Shown here piece by piece: positions 8,676-17,451 of a stretch of 27,945 nucleotides of DNA. Numbering within the stretch: the stretch's first letter is position 1; each line of letters starts with the position of its first letter. Origin of the DNA: Bacillota bacterium (GTDB taxonomy: Bacteria; Bacillota; UBA4882; UBA8346); NCBI GenBank assembly GCA_023435565.1, contig JAEYRN010000009.1:1-27945 (forward strand), given 5' to 3'. Position numbers and translations under genes: made by a program. The notes beneath the pieces are model-generated. The model was not told where the DNA came from. It ran no database searches and was given only the letters and a program-made list of their open reading frames with translations.

Positions 8676-9488
8676 ATGGAAAATATTAAAACCTTTGCCC
8701 AACTTTTAAGCGATGTAAAAACCAAAAAGCCACTGGTCCATCATCTTACCAATTATGTAACAGTAAACGATTGCGCCAATATTGTACTAGCTTTGGGAGG
8801 GTCGCCGGTAATGGCTGACGACGCCGGAGAAGTGGAGGAAATGGTCAGTATTGCCTCGGCTTTGGTGATTAATATCGGTACTTTAAATTCACGGACAATC
8901 GAAACGATGCTTTTATCAGGCAAAAAAGCTAACCAACTGGGTATTCCGGTGGTATTGGATCCGGTAGGGGCGGGGGCCACTGCTTTAAGGAGCAATACTG
9001 CCGCACGATTGATTCAAGAAGTCAAATTGGCGGTGCTGCGGGGTAATATGTCTGAAATTAAAGTTATAGCCGGAATTGACGCCCGCACTCGTGGGGTTGA
9101 TTCGGTCGACGGTGGCGCCGGTGGGGTGGAGGTCGCTTTAAGTTTGGCTAAAAGGTTAGGTTGTACTGTTGCTATTACCGGGGCCCAGGATATTATTTCG
9201 GATGGTTCCCGGACCGGATTAATCGCTAACGGGACTCCATTATTATCGAAAATCACCGGGACCGGTTGTATGGCTACTTCCTTAATCGGTTGTTATGCCG
9301 GAGTTACCGCTGACTCCTATTTGGCGGCATGCGCCGGTTTGATTACCATGGGTTTAGCGGGGGAAAAAGCCGCCACTGGTTTTAATCAGGCCCAAGGAAT
9401 CGGTACATACAAGGTAAAGCTGATGGATGGGATCGACCAATTAACGTCTGAGGATATGATCCAAGGCGGAAAATATAGTCAAATATAA
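8676..9488 (+). CDS. thiM: Hydroxyethylthiazole kinase ThiM
   Basis: Salvages the thiazole alcohol HET by phosphorylating it to HET-P, the second substrate of ThiE. It has 270 residues with VHHLTNYVTVNDCAN, GGSPVMADDAGEVEEM, LVINIGTL, VVLDPVGAGAT, VLRGNMSEI and the catalytic ITGTGCMATSLIG near residue 195. AAGGAGG precedes ATG 8676. Its presence in an operon without thiG, thiS, thiF, thiH or thiO suggests that this locus relies on salvaged thiazole, unless those genes lie elsewhere. Confidence 0.96.
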   Translation: MENIKTFAQLLSDVKTKKPLVHHLTNYVTVNDCANIVLALGGSPVMADDAGEVEEMVSIASALVINIGTLNSRTIETMLLSGKKANQLGIPVVLDPVGAGATALRSNTAARLIQEVKLAVLRGNMSEIKVIAGIDARTRGVDSVDGGAGGVEVALSLAKRLGCTVAITGAQDIISDGSRTGLIANGTPLLSKITGTGCMATSLIGCYAGVTADSYLAACAGLITMGLAGEKAATGFNQAQGIGTYKVKLMDGIDQLTSEDMIQGGKYSQI

Positions 9489-9560
9489 AAGTTGGAAATA
9501 AAACTGATGTACTTTTAAACACTTTAAAATTAATGGATTCAAGATAAAGGAGCAATCTAA

Positions 9561-10193
9561 TTGGACTATCAATTAAATCTGCAACTATATGTAGTAACCG
9601 ACCGGATTTGGCTCAACGGAAAACGGCTTGAAGATGAAGTCGAAGAGGCGATCATAGGTGGTGCCACTATTGTCCAGCTTCGCGAAAAGGATTTACCGAG
9701 CAGAGCATTTTTTGAATTAGCGAAAAAAATGAAACAAGTTACGGAGCGTTATCATATACCGTTAATTATCAATGATCGTTTGGATATTGCTTTAGCAGTG
9801 GATGCCGCCGGTTTGCACGTTGGACAAAGCGATTTACCTGCGGTTATCGCCCGGCGGTTGTTAGGGGCAGGAAAAATATTGGGTGTTTCAGTCACTAATC
9901 AGGAAGAAGCGATTCGGGCTGAGAAGGATGGGGCCGATTATCTGGGGGCGGGTGCGGTCTTTCCAACTGGAACGAAACAAGATGCCGCCTATGTTGATTA
10001 TCAGGAATTACAAAAGATTACTCAAAGTGTTAAAGTTCCTGTTGTAGCCATCGGAGGCATCAATGGAAGTAATGTCATGAAACTAAAAGGCGGGGGCATT
10101 GCCGGAATTGCCGTAGTGTCGGCAATCTTTGCACAAAAAAATCCCCGAAAAGCTGCGGAAGCAATGAAACGACTGGTTGAAGTTATAGTTTAG
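9561..10193 (+). CDS. thiE: Thiamine-phosphate synthase ThiE
   Basis: Joins HMP-PP and HET-P to give thiamine phosphate. It has 210 residues and a TIM-barrel pattern: LYVVTDR, TIVQLREKDLPSRAFF, PLIINDRLDIALAVDAAGLHVGQSDLP, LGVSVTNQEEA, ADYLGAGAVFPTGTKQDA and VVAIGGINGSNV, which supply the diphosphate-binding and substrate loops. The start is TTG 9561, with AAGGAG at 9547-9552. The 72-nt gap after thiM holds no promoter I would defend, and a terminator follows, so thiE closes the operon. Confidence 0.95.
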   Translation: MDYQLNLQLYVVTDRIWLNGKRLEDEVEEAIIGGATIVQLREKDLPSRAFFELAKKMKQVTERYHIPLIINDRLDIALAVDAAGLHVGQSDLPAVIARRLLGAGKILGVSVTNQEEAIRAEKDGADYLGAGAVFPTGTKQDAAYVDYQELQKITQSVKVPVVAIGGINGSNVMKLKGGGIAGIAVVSAIFAQKNPRKAAEAMKRLVEVIV

Positions 10194-10241
10194 CTTTATA
10201 TTTACCAATCTCAAATTAAACGGTAGATGCATTCAGTTCCC

Positions 10242-10279
10242 GAAACCAACCCTTGATCCAGGATTGGTTTCAAATTTTT
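10242..10279 (+). terminator. Intrinsic terminator after thiE
   Basis: GAAACCAA (10242-10249) pairs with TTGGTTTC (10264-10271), then AAATTTTT. It ends the thiamine operon 49 nt after the thiE stop. Confidence 0.7.
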
Positions 10280-10355
10280 ATCGAATAATCTATATACTTA
10301 TGTCTTTTAGCATTTTATCTTTGGAAATAATTGATTCCCTTGCTTAGAATTACAT

Positions 10356-10384
10356 TTTACAAAATAAAAACGGAGCGTTATAAT
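10356..10384 (+). promoter_or_regulatory. Strong sigma-A-type promoter for the subtilase gene
   Basis: TTTACA (10356-10361), exactly 17 nt, TATAAT (10379-10384). The predicted transcript starts near 10391, about 75 nt before the protease ATG. Confidence 0.65.
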
Positions 10385-10466
10385 CACACAATAACTTTTA
10401 GTGTCAACTGCGAGGAATTTGTTGAACAAAGATTTGGATTCCTTATTTAACTCTAGGAGGTTTACT

Positions 10467-12269
10467 ATGCAATTATTGAAACGAATCCTCACCAGAAATC
10501 CTTATCTGATTCTACTTGCTTTAGTGGTTATTATTCCTCAAATTGCTGCGGCCGAATCCGGCAACCCGGCCCCGAAAAATACTAAAGTCATTATTGTTAA
10601 AGACAGCAAATCTGGGGCTGTCATTTACCGTAATGCCAAAGCATTTTATTACGGATATACCGCGCCTACTTCTTCCAGTATCATTGAGCAAGGGGAGATC
10701 AATCCCACTGAAATTATTGTCAAATATAAAAACGGCAATGTTACCACTAAAAAATTAGACTCAGTCGCTAAAACAATCAGCAATACCGGGGCGAAAATTA
10801 GTCCGCTCAATGGTAAGTTGGGATTTGCCTTGGTGAAATTGAGCAATCAGCAAGAATTCTTTAATGCTTTGAGCCAATTATCAAAAAACTCTAGTGTTGA
10901 GTATGCTGAACCCAATTATGTGGCGCATATTACTCAAACACCCAATGATCCATATTATTCCCAGCAGTGGGGGCCGAAAGATATCCATGCCGATTTGGCT
11001 TGGGATAAAATTACCCCTTCACAAAGGGCTAATGTAACCATTGCTATTTTGGATACGGGTATCAATCCCACACATGAAGACTTAGAAGCTAGCATTGTTC
11101 CGGGATATAACTTTATCAATAATAACAACAATCCGGTTGATGGACATGGGCACGGTACACATGTTGCGGGCATCGCAGCCGCTATTACTAATAATGGCAA
11201 AGGTATCGCCGGTATTGCCGGCGGCGCTAAAATCATGCCGGTTAAAATAATGAATGATAACGGTTCAGGGGATTACGCCAGCATTATTAATGGTATTAAA
11301 TACGCTGCTGACCATGGCGCCAAGGTTATTAGTATGAGCTTGGGTGGGCCTGGTTCCAGTCAGGCGATGCAAGATGCGGTTAACTATGCAATCAGCCGCG
11401 GAGCCAGCGTAGTAGCTGCTTCCGGTAATAGTAACAGCTCGGTTGCATTTCCGGGAAATTGTAATGGGGTAATCACTGTAGGTGCGGTTGACAGCAATAA
11501 TCAACGGGCTTCCTTCTCGAATTATGGTCCGGAGATGGATGTGGTGGCCCCTGGAGTCAATATTTTCAGTTCTTATAAAGAAAGTACTTCCGGTTACACC
11601 TCAATGAGCGGTACGTCGATGGCGACGCCGTTTGTTTCCGGAGTTGTCGCATTAGTAAGAGCGGCCAATCCGAAGTTAACTTCTGGAGAGGTTACCAAAG
11701 TTATCGATCAGGCGACAACGGATTTGGGTACCTCCGGCTTTGACAATTATTACGGTTACGGTTTGACGGATGCTAATAAAGCAGTTGACTTTGCGTTGAA
11801 AGGACAAACCGGAAACCCCGGTCCTACACCAACTCCGGCGCCGGTTCCAAATCCGGCTCCGGTTCCGACACCAGCGCCAAGTTTTAATCTGGCTTTGAAC
11901 AAAACCGCTGTAGCTTCATCGGTAGAAGGAACCTCTAAGAATGCAGGTAAAGCATTTGACGGTAATATGGCAACTCGTTGGGCAAGCAAATCCGGAGTAG
12001 ATCCACAGTGGATTTATGTTGATCTAGGAAAGACTTATCAGCTTAACAAAGTGGTTTTAAAATGGGAAGCCGCTTTTGCCAAAGCATACCAGATTTATAT
12101 ATCAAATGACGGCCAAAACTGGTCCAATATTTATAGCACCAATTATGGCAGCGGAGGGACGAATACGATTAACACAGCAGCCCAAGGGCGATATGTATTG
12201 CTCTACGGCAACCGGCGCGGTACTTCTTACGGATACTCCCTTTGGGAGTTAGAGGTTTATGGAAAATAA
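10467..12269 (+). CDS. Secreted subtilisin-like serine protease (S8) with F5/8 type C domain
   Basis: A 600-residue secreted protease. A signal peptide (about 1-30, ending near IAAAES) is followed by a propeptide-like region (about 65-150, including IIVKYKNGN and SVEYAEPNYVA). The peptidase S8 domain has Asp196 (AILDTGINPTHED), His229 (GHGTHVAGIA), the oxyanion Asn in VVAASGNSNS and Ser384 (SGTSMATPFVSG), so the triad is complete. A Pro/Thr/Ala linker of PTPAPVPNPAP type (about 450-475) leads to a C-terminal discoidin/F5-8C domain (about 478-600: NLALNKTAVASS, DGNMATRWAS, QWIYVDLGK, SLWELEVYG) that likely binds carbohydrate or the cell surface. ATG 10467 has TAGGAGG 6 nt upstream. It is a single-gene unit with its own promoter and terminator. 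Confidence 0.95.
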   Translation: MQLLKRILTRNPYLILLALVVIIPQIAAAESGNPAPKNTKVIIVKDSKSGAVIYRNAKAFYYGYTAPTSSSIIEQGEINPTEIIVKYKNGNVTTKKLDSVAKTISNTGAKISPLNGKLGFALVKLSNQQEFFNALSQLSKNSSVEYAEPNYVAHITQTPNDPYYSQQWGPKDIHADLAWDKITPSQRANVTIAILDTGINPTHEDLEASIVPGYNFINNNNNPVDGHGHGTHVAGIAAAITNNGKGIAGIAGGAKIMPVKIMNDNGSGDYASIINGIKYAADHGAKVISMSLGGPGSSQAMQDAVNYAISRGASVVAASGNSNSSVAFPGNCNGVITVGAVDSNNQRASFSNYGPEMDVVAPGVNIFSSYKESTSGYTSMSGTSMATPFVSGVVALVRAANPKLTSGEVTKVIDQATTDLGTSGFDNYYGYGLTDANKAVDFALKGQTGNPGPTPTPAPVPNPAPVPTPAPSFNLALNKTAVASSVEGTSKNAGKAFDGNMATRWASKSGVDPQWIYVDLGKTYQLNKVVLKWEAAFAKAYQIYISNDGQNWSNIYSTNYGSGGTNTINTAAQGRYVLLYGNRRGTSYGYSLWELEVYGK

Positions 12270-12272
12270 TCA

Positions 12273-12306
12273 AAAAAACTCTAACTGGTAACGGTTAGAG
12301 TTTTTT
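12273..12306. terminator. Bidirectional intrinsic terminator
   Basis: A perfect 13-bp stem, AAAAAACTCTAAC (12273-12285) with GTTAGAGTTTTTT (12294-12306), and an 8-nt loop. It has T-runs in both directions, so it can end both the protease and the convergent regulator gene. Confidence 0.9.
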
Positions 12307-12320
12307 CACATTCATGATTT

Positions 12321-15300
12321 TCACCCCTTACGCTTTCTCAATCGCCTATGAGTGCTGGTATCGGAACCACACAATTTGTAGTATAATTTCGTAATCTCCG
12401 GGGCCGGTTCTAAGCCTAATTCGTCCACTAAGTTGGACTTTAATTTTTGATATTGGCTGATCACAGCTAGACGGTCACCTAATTTGGCGTAGGCGGACAT
12501 TAATAAACCGAAAATTTCTTCGTGTAAAGGGTTTTGTATAGTTAAGGGCTTTAAAATTTTTACTATTTTAAGATAATCTTGGCTTTGAAGATAAAATTTA
12601 GCCAAACGGAGGAGGGTTTCCAAATAAAGACGTTTAAAATGTTCCCGTTCGGAAATAATCCAAGGATAATCAAGCTGGTTTAAATATTCTCCTTGATAGA
12701 TTGCAACTGCTTCCTCAAGTATTTGTATGTTACGCCCGGAGTCTTTGTTATCAAAGGAACCGGCATTGATTAATGAAATAAAACGATTACAATCAGTAGT
12801 GTAAAACGAAGGAAGCAGTTGACAAATCTTTGATGCATAAGTGACTAGCTTTACCGGAGTATATCTTTTAATAATCTGCCGTAGACAATGTAATACATTA
12901 TAAAAATTGTTCATCCCTTTTTCCAAAGGAAAATCCGGCCAAAGATCCTCCAAAACCCTATTGATCTCCACCGGTTGGCCTTGATGGCAAAGGTACAGTA
13001 ATAAATCACGCGATTTGGTAAAACGCCAGTTGACGTTGGTAATCTCAGTATTATTTAAGATAATTCGGGCCGGTCCCAACAAGTTGAGTTGCAACAAAGG
13101 GATCGTTTTGGAATCATGTTTTTGTATATTTCCTTTCGTTTTACGAGTAAGATCCTGATTTATCCCGGAAACCATTAAATCGGAGGGTGCATTTTTCCAA
13201 GTGCCTATATTACGAGTTATATTGGCATATTGTTGTACGGTTTTTCGTACTTCAGAGTTCTGGTCATTACTTAATAATTCCAATAGTTCTTGTGAAACCG
13301 GAGTATTGATTTGCGCCAATGGCAATATTGTCCGGATCCTTACTTGAGAGTCGGGATGATTTGCTAATTCCGTTAATAATTTTATACCACGTTCTCTCAG
13401 GCGAACTAAAATACGCTGGATAAAGGAGACCTCAATGCCGTTTTCCATTCCATAACGGAGAAAAACCTGGAACTCTGAATGCGTCAAAAAATGTTGCAGT
13501 AAATTCTTGTCGGCCGCGAGTTTCAGCACCTTACACGCCAATTCGCCGGCTTCCTGGAGTTCGCCGCTTTGAAAATAAAGCAAGGCGAGGTTGGCGTAAG
13601 CGTAACTTAAAGGTATGGCAAATTTATATTCTTCTAAAGGCAAAATGGCCTTTTTAAGTAGGTCCTTAGCCCTATCGTTCTCTCCGGTTCCAATGAGTAC
13701 CGGGGCGCAAATAACCCGACATGATGCCAGTAACAATTCGGATTGAGACTCTGCTTCACTTAAAACCTCTTCGGTAAGGGTCAGGGCCTCGGCAAATCGG
13801 CCTTTTACCATTAAACAGAAGCTCAAAAGCCCTTTATTCATCGAAAGAAAAAGCCGTTCGCCCCCGTTTTTTTCCGCCAAAGTAATACCTTTACGCAGAT
13901 AAATCTCTGCTTTCTCAACCTCACCGCTGAAAAAATATACTCCCCCCAGCTGTAAATAGGCGGATGGTAACGGCTCGAACAGTCCCATCTTCTCCTTAAA
14001 CGCCACGCTCTTTTGGGCATATTCCAGCGCTAGATCTGTTTCGCCCCATTCCAGATAAATATCGGCCGTAAAATCTTGAAAGTTATAACTTGGCAAGGTT
14101 TGGGTCGGCGAAACCTTGATCCCTTTTTGGTAACATTGGATAGCTTTCGAGTATTCCCCCATCCAGTAATAAATATGGCCGAGTCCTTCCCACAGATGAG
14201 CCATAATCCGGAATTCGTTTTGCTGCATTGCCTCCTGGACTGCTTGGGTCAAGATTCGTTCGGCTTCCTGAAGCCGCCCGTTTTTAAATAGGGTCAGCCC
14301 CATTTCCAACGGTAGATCAAACCGTAAGAGCGGTCCCTCTTTTAGCAAAACCGGGTAAGCCTTCTCCAGGAGTGCCAGACTCTCACTTATCCGGTCACGC
14401 TGGTTATAAATCCGGGCTTGTAGAAACTGGCATTCAGCTATCCCAACCGGATCCTGCCGTACTGAAAAACCTTCCCTGGATTTCTCGATCCAAATTTCGG
14501 CTTCGTCAAGTTTCCCCTGATAGACTTGGATCTTCGCCTGAAAAAAGCACACCCATTCATCGCTAGATATTTGTTCCGGAGACAGCATTCCTAGCCAACG
14601 TTCCACTGTTTGCCAGCGTCCTTGCCGGAAAGCTTCTTTGACTGCTTTCTCGAATACGGTAAGCAAATCTTGCTCAAACCCCGCAGTTAGAAAAAACTCC
14701 ACGGCTTGATCCAGATTGCCATTTTGTAAGGCAATGGCTCCGACTTTACGTAATAAAATGATCCGGCGAGACCCTAACCGTTCAATTAGAAAATCGCGAA
14801 ATAGTTGATGATAGCGGTAAGCTGTTTGTTCTCCGGCCAATGGGATTAAAAATAATTGGAGTCTTTCCAAACGTTCCAATACTTGCCGGGAATCATTCCG
14901 TTCTAACAGCAAATCACATATTTCCGGTGTTATAACCTCCAGGACTGCAGTAGCCAGCAGAAAATCACGGACTTCCTCCGGTTGCTGGTAAAAGATTTCA
15001 TTAGCAAGGTAATCGTAAATAAATTGGGTTTCTTTAGCGGATAAATTGGGGCCTTTTTTAAATGTAGCTTCAGTTATCAGTTTGAGGGCGGCAGGCCATC
15101 CGTCGGTTCTGGATACTAAAGTATCAATCAATTCCTGGGAAGCATTGACTTGCTTTTTTAATAAAAATTTTTTAATTTCCGTGATATTAAACCGGAGGAT
15201 TTCACTGTCAACCAGCTCGATTTCATTGCGCACTTGAAAACGGGAGAACGGCAATGCTGGGGAAGTACGACTGTTAATAATGATCCTGATCCCGGTGGGA

Positions 15301-15761
15301 AGGTGTTCCAATAACTCCTGCATGAATTGTTGAATTAACGGCTCATTAATAACATGATAGTCATCTAAAACTAATACTAAGTTTTTTCCGGACAAAGCCG
15401 CCAGTTCATTCACGATTGTTATTACAATGAAATGCAAAGATGATGCAATGTTACTTTGAAGCACCAATTGCAAAACTTCTGTTCCAAAATGATGGAAGTG
15501 GGCTTGAATCCCAGTGATTAAATATTGGATAAAAACCGCCGGGTCGTTATCATACTGGTCTAGTTGATACCAGACAAACGGGGTTTCAAGAGTATAAACA
15601 TATTGAAGGATTGATACCGTTTTTCCATAGCCGGCCGGAGCTGTTACCATAACCAATTTTACATTTCGGTTGCGGTTTAACAGTTCCAAAAGACGGGGAC
15701 GTTCGATTATTTCATTGCTAATTCTGGGAGGTAAAAGTTTAGTGAGCATAACTTCCGGCAT
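12321..15761 (-). CDS. MalT-like STAND ATPase / TPR / HEAT regulator with SARP-BTAD C-terminus
   Basis: A 1146-residue transcriptional regulator. The N-terminus is MalT-like: LTKLLPPRISNEIIERPRL, Walker A APAGYGKT (about 41-48), Walker B LVLVLDDYH (about 127-135), GWPAALKL and the YRYHQLFRDFLIERL segment. TPR-like repeats cover about 340-780. A short HEAT-like stretch (about 805-860: HPDSQVRIRTILPLA, DQNSEVRKTVQQYA) follows. Near 885-970 is an OmpR-type winged helix of SARP style (LNLLGPARIILN, RDLLLYLC, NFYNVLHCLRQIIKRY), and the last 150 residues are a BTAD TPR domain. So a MalT-type sensor ATPase is joined to a SARP output domain instead of LuxR HTH. GGAGG sits 7 nt before ATG 15761. The inducer and targets are unknown; nearby secreted genes are candidates. 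Confidence 0.9.
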   Translation of the reverse strand: MPEVMLTKLLPPRISNEIIERPRLLELLNRNRNVKLVMVTAPAGYGKTVSILQYVYTLETPFVWYQLDQYDNDPAVFIQYLITGIQAHFHHFGTEVLQLVLQSNIASSLHFIVITIVNELAALSGKNLVLVLDDYHVINEPLIQQFMQELLEHLPTGIRIIINSRTSPALPFSRFQVRNEIELVDSEILRFNITEIKKFLLKKQVNASQELIDTLVSRTDGWPAALKLITEATFKKGPNLSAKETQFIYDYLANEIFYQQPEEVRDFLLATAVLEVITPEICDLLLERNDSRQVLERLERLQLFLIPLAGEQTAYRYHQLFRDFLIERLGSRRIILLRKVGAIALQNGNLDQAVEFFLTAGFEQDLLTVFEKAVKEAFRQGRWQTVERWLGMLSPEQISSDEWVCFFQAKIQVYQGKLDEAEIWIEKSREGFSVRQDPVGIAECQFLQARIYNQRDRISESLALLEKAYPVLLKEGPLLRFDLPLEMGLTLFKNGRLQEAERILTQAVQEAMQQNEFRIMAHLWEGLGHIYYWMGEYSKAIQCYQKGIKVSPTQTLPSYNFQDFTADIYLEWGETDLALEYAQKSVAFKEKMGLFEPLPSAYLQLGGVYFFSGEVEKAEIYLRKGITLAEKNGGERLFLSMNKGLLSFCLMVKGRFAEALTLTEEVLSEAESQSELLLASCRVICAPVLIGTGENDRAKDLLKKAILPLEEYKFAIPLSYAYANLALLYFQSGELQEAGELACKVLKLAADKNLLQHFLTHSEFQVFLRYGMENGIEVSFIQRILVRLRERGIKLLTELANHPDSQVRIRTILPLAQINTPVSQELLELLSNDQNSEVRKTVQQYANITRNIGTWKNAPSDLMVSGINQDLTRKTKGNIQKHDSKTIPLLQLNLLGPARIILNNTEITNVNWRFTKSRDLLLYLCHQGQPVEINRVLEDLWPDFPLEKGMNNFYNVLHCLRQIIKRYTPVKLVTYASKICQLLPSFYTTDCNRFISLINAGSFDNKDSGRNIQILEEAVAIYQGEYLNQLDYPWIISEREHFKRLYLETLLRLAKFYLQSQDYLKIVKILKPLTIQNPLHEEIFGLLMSAYAKLGDRLAVISQYQKLKSNLVDELGLEPAPEITKLYYKLCGSDTSTHRRLRKRKG

Positions 15762-15853
15762 AAATCCGCCTCCATTTAAAACTCTGGGAATGGAGAAGTA
15801 ATAATTGTTTTGTAGCAGTGATTTCCGATACTAAAAATTTGGTTGTTTACTAA

Positions 15854-15921
15854 ATTATAACATAACTTAAATTTTTTATGATGAGAATTTGATTAGGTTT
15901 TGATTAGGATTATTTAGTTTA
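15854..15921 (-). promoter_or_regulatory. Regulator promoter with phased 11-bp direct repeats
   Basis: On the minus strand a TATAAT (plus 15854-15859) has only a poor -35 (ATCATA, 15877-15882). Immediately upstream are direct repeats with 11-bp period: on the plus strand TTGATTAGGTT (15889-15899) and TTGATTAGGAT (15900-15910), preceded by the weaker copy ATGATGAGAAT (15878-15888). SARP-family activators are known to bind direct repeats of about 11-bp spacing near -35, so this could be an autoregulatory operator. The rest of 15762-16049 shows no gene. Confidence 0.45.
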
Positions 15922-16049
15922 ATGAAGCTGAACCGAGATGTACTGAAAAACTGAAGAATAGAAATGGAGGTATTTAAAAAAGCAGGGATAGTCATTCCCA
16001 ATATGCCTTAACTAATTTTATATATCTATAAAAAAGAAGGGGGAAACAA

Positions 16050-17345
16050 ATGAAATTGATACATCAATACGCTAGTATTATCCTATTGATGATTCTGGTG
16101 ATGATTGTCTGTTTGTCGTCATTGCCATGCGCTGCCGCTGAATCGAAATTTCATAAGGTTACACCTTGGGAACGTTTAAATTCGACGCCGGGGACCATCA
16201 CGATAATCTCCCCACAGAACGGGGAAACCTGGTATACGGGATCACGGCACAGCATTAAATGGGAATGCCATGGCAATATTTCCAAACGGGTAACCATCTC
16301 TATCTTACATAATAATAAATTTTTAGCAACCGTCGTGTCCGGGAATGAATCGGGGAGCGTATTCTATGATGTCCCTGACAATTGGACGGATAAAAATGTT
16401 GAACTGGAGATTAGAAGTGATCAGTATGTCAAGGTTTTAGCAAGACAACCGATTAATATCCGCCGATCGACCATCACTTTTACCGCCCCAAAAGGCAATC
16501 CCAATTGGACGGCCGGCTCGTGGCAGGGCATTACCTGGACCCCTGTCGGGAAACCCGGACTAATAAAGTTGACTCTGGAGGGATATGCTAATTATCGCTA
16601 TGAAATTGCCGACCATGTTGATTCCACCTCAGGTTTTTGGAACTTTACAGTGCCTTCCCCGCCTGCGTTCTCTCTAAGCTCAGGGTTCCAAATTTGCGCC
16701 TATCGTGATGGCTATAACCAGATTGGGATTTCCGAGCCGTTTAGGATTATTATCCCATCCATTAAAATTAGCCCTCCGTCCCAAAGTTTCGACCCCGGTG
16801 TTGCTATCCCCATTAAATGGACCTATACCGGCGATATCGGCCCGAAAGTAAAAATTTCCATTTTATCACCAACGGGTATATCGGTCCTCGACACCCAGTG
16901 TTCCGTTGGTAGCGGTGGAAATGGCGATTACAGTTGGACTCCCTCCATATCATCCATATCTTACAACGACCAACAATATACCATCAGTGTAAGCAGTGTT
17001 CAAGATCCGCAAATCACCAACCAAACCACAGTTACCGTAAACAAAGCAACGATTAAAATTACCAATCTGACCTCGGAACAGACTATCCAGCCGGATGTTC
17101 CCATCCCAATCAGGTGGGTCAGTAACTTTGCTTCCAGCGGCTGCCTTGTGAAGGTTTTGGTTTACCCAGTTCCGGTCGGCCCAACAACTCTCGACGTCCA
17201 AGTGCCCGTTGCGCAAGGTGGCTATGACGGCCTGAAGTTTCCGTATAAACCCTATTGGATGCGGTACATAATCAGGGTTTATTATGAGGCTAATTGGCTA
17301 ATTTCCAGTGAAATACAGGTAATCGTCTGGAAGAAAAATCCATAA
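16050..17345 (+). CDS. Secreted protein with four Kre9/Knh1-like Ig-fold repeats
   Basis: A 431-residue protein. A signal peptide (about 1-30, cleavage after CAAAES-like text) is followed by four tandem repeats of about 95 residues starting near 48, 139, 237 and 334. Each opens with a hydrophobic-Ile strand, then a P/S-rich turn and a (I/S)-(I/P)-I-x-W core: SRHSIKWECHG, SWQGITWTPVG, AIPIKWTYTG and PIPIRWVSNF. This matches the Ser-Thr-rich Kre9/Knh1-type domain often seen in bacterial secreted proteins. No catalytic motif is visible, so a structural or binding role outside the cell is likely. AGAAGGGGGA precedes ATG 16050. It heads a run of three envelope genes. Confidence 0.82.
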   Translation: MKLIHQYASIILLMILVMIVCLSSLPCAAAESKFHKVTPWERLNSTPGTITIISPQNGETWYTGSRHSIKWECHGNISKRVTISILHNNKFLATVVSGNESGSVFYDVPDNWTDKNVELEIRSDQYVKVLARQPINIRRSTITFTAPKGNPNWTAGSWQGITWTPVGKPGLIKLTLEGYANYRYEIADHVDSTSGFWNFTVPSPPAFSLSSGFQICAYRDGYNQIGISEPFRIIIPSIKISPPSQSFDPGVAIPIKWTYTGDIGPKVKISILSPTGISVLDTQCSVGSGGNGDYSWTPSISSISYNDQQYTISVSSVQDPQITNQTTVTVNKATIKITNLTSEQTIQPDVPIPIRWVSNFASSGCLVKVLVYPVPVGPTTLDVQVPVAQGGYDGLKFPYKPYWMRYIIRVYYEANWLISSEIQVIVWKKNP

Positions 17346-17451
17346 TGACATTATGCGTAACAGAAGCCAAAAACACATAAGTCAAGAACGTATCTCAGTT
17401 TGGAAATCTCAATTAAAATCCAATAGAAATATTGAAAAGAGGAATACTGAA

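Noticed and set aside
15968..16015. Short ORF before the Kre9-like gene (MEVFKKAGIVIPNMP)
   Set aside because: Only 15 codons, no ribosome binding site, no similarity or partner; probably chance.
17353..17451. 33-residue N-terminal extension of the lipoprotein
   Set aside because: It is highly charged and would bury the lipoprotein signal; ATG 17452 gives a standard signal peptide and lipobox.
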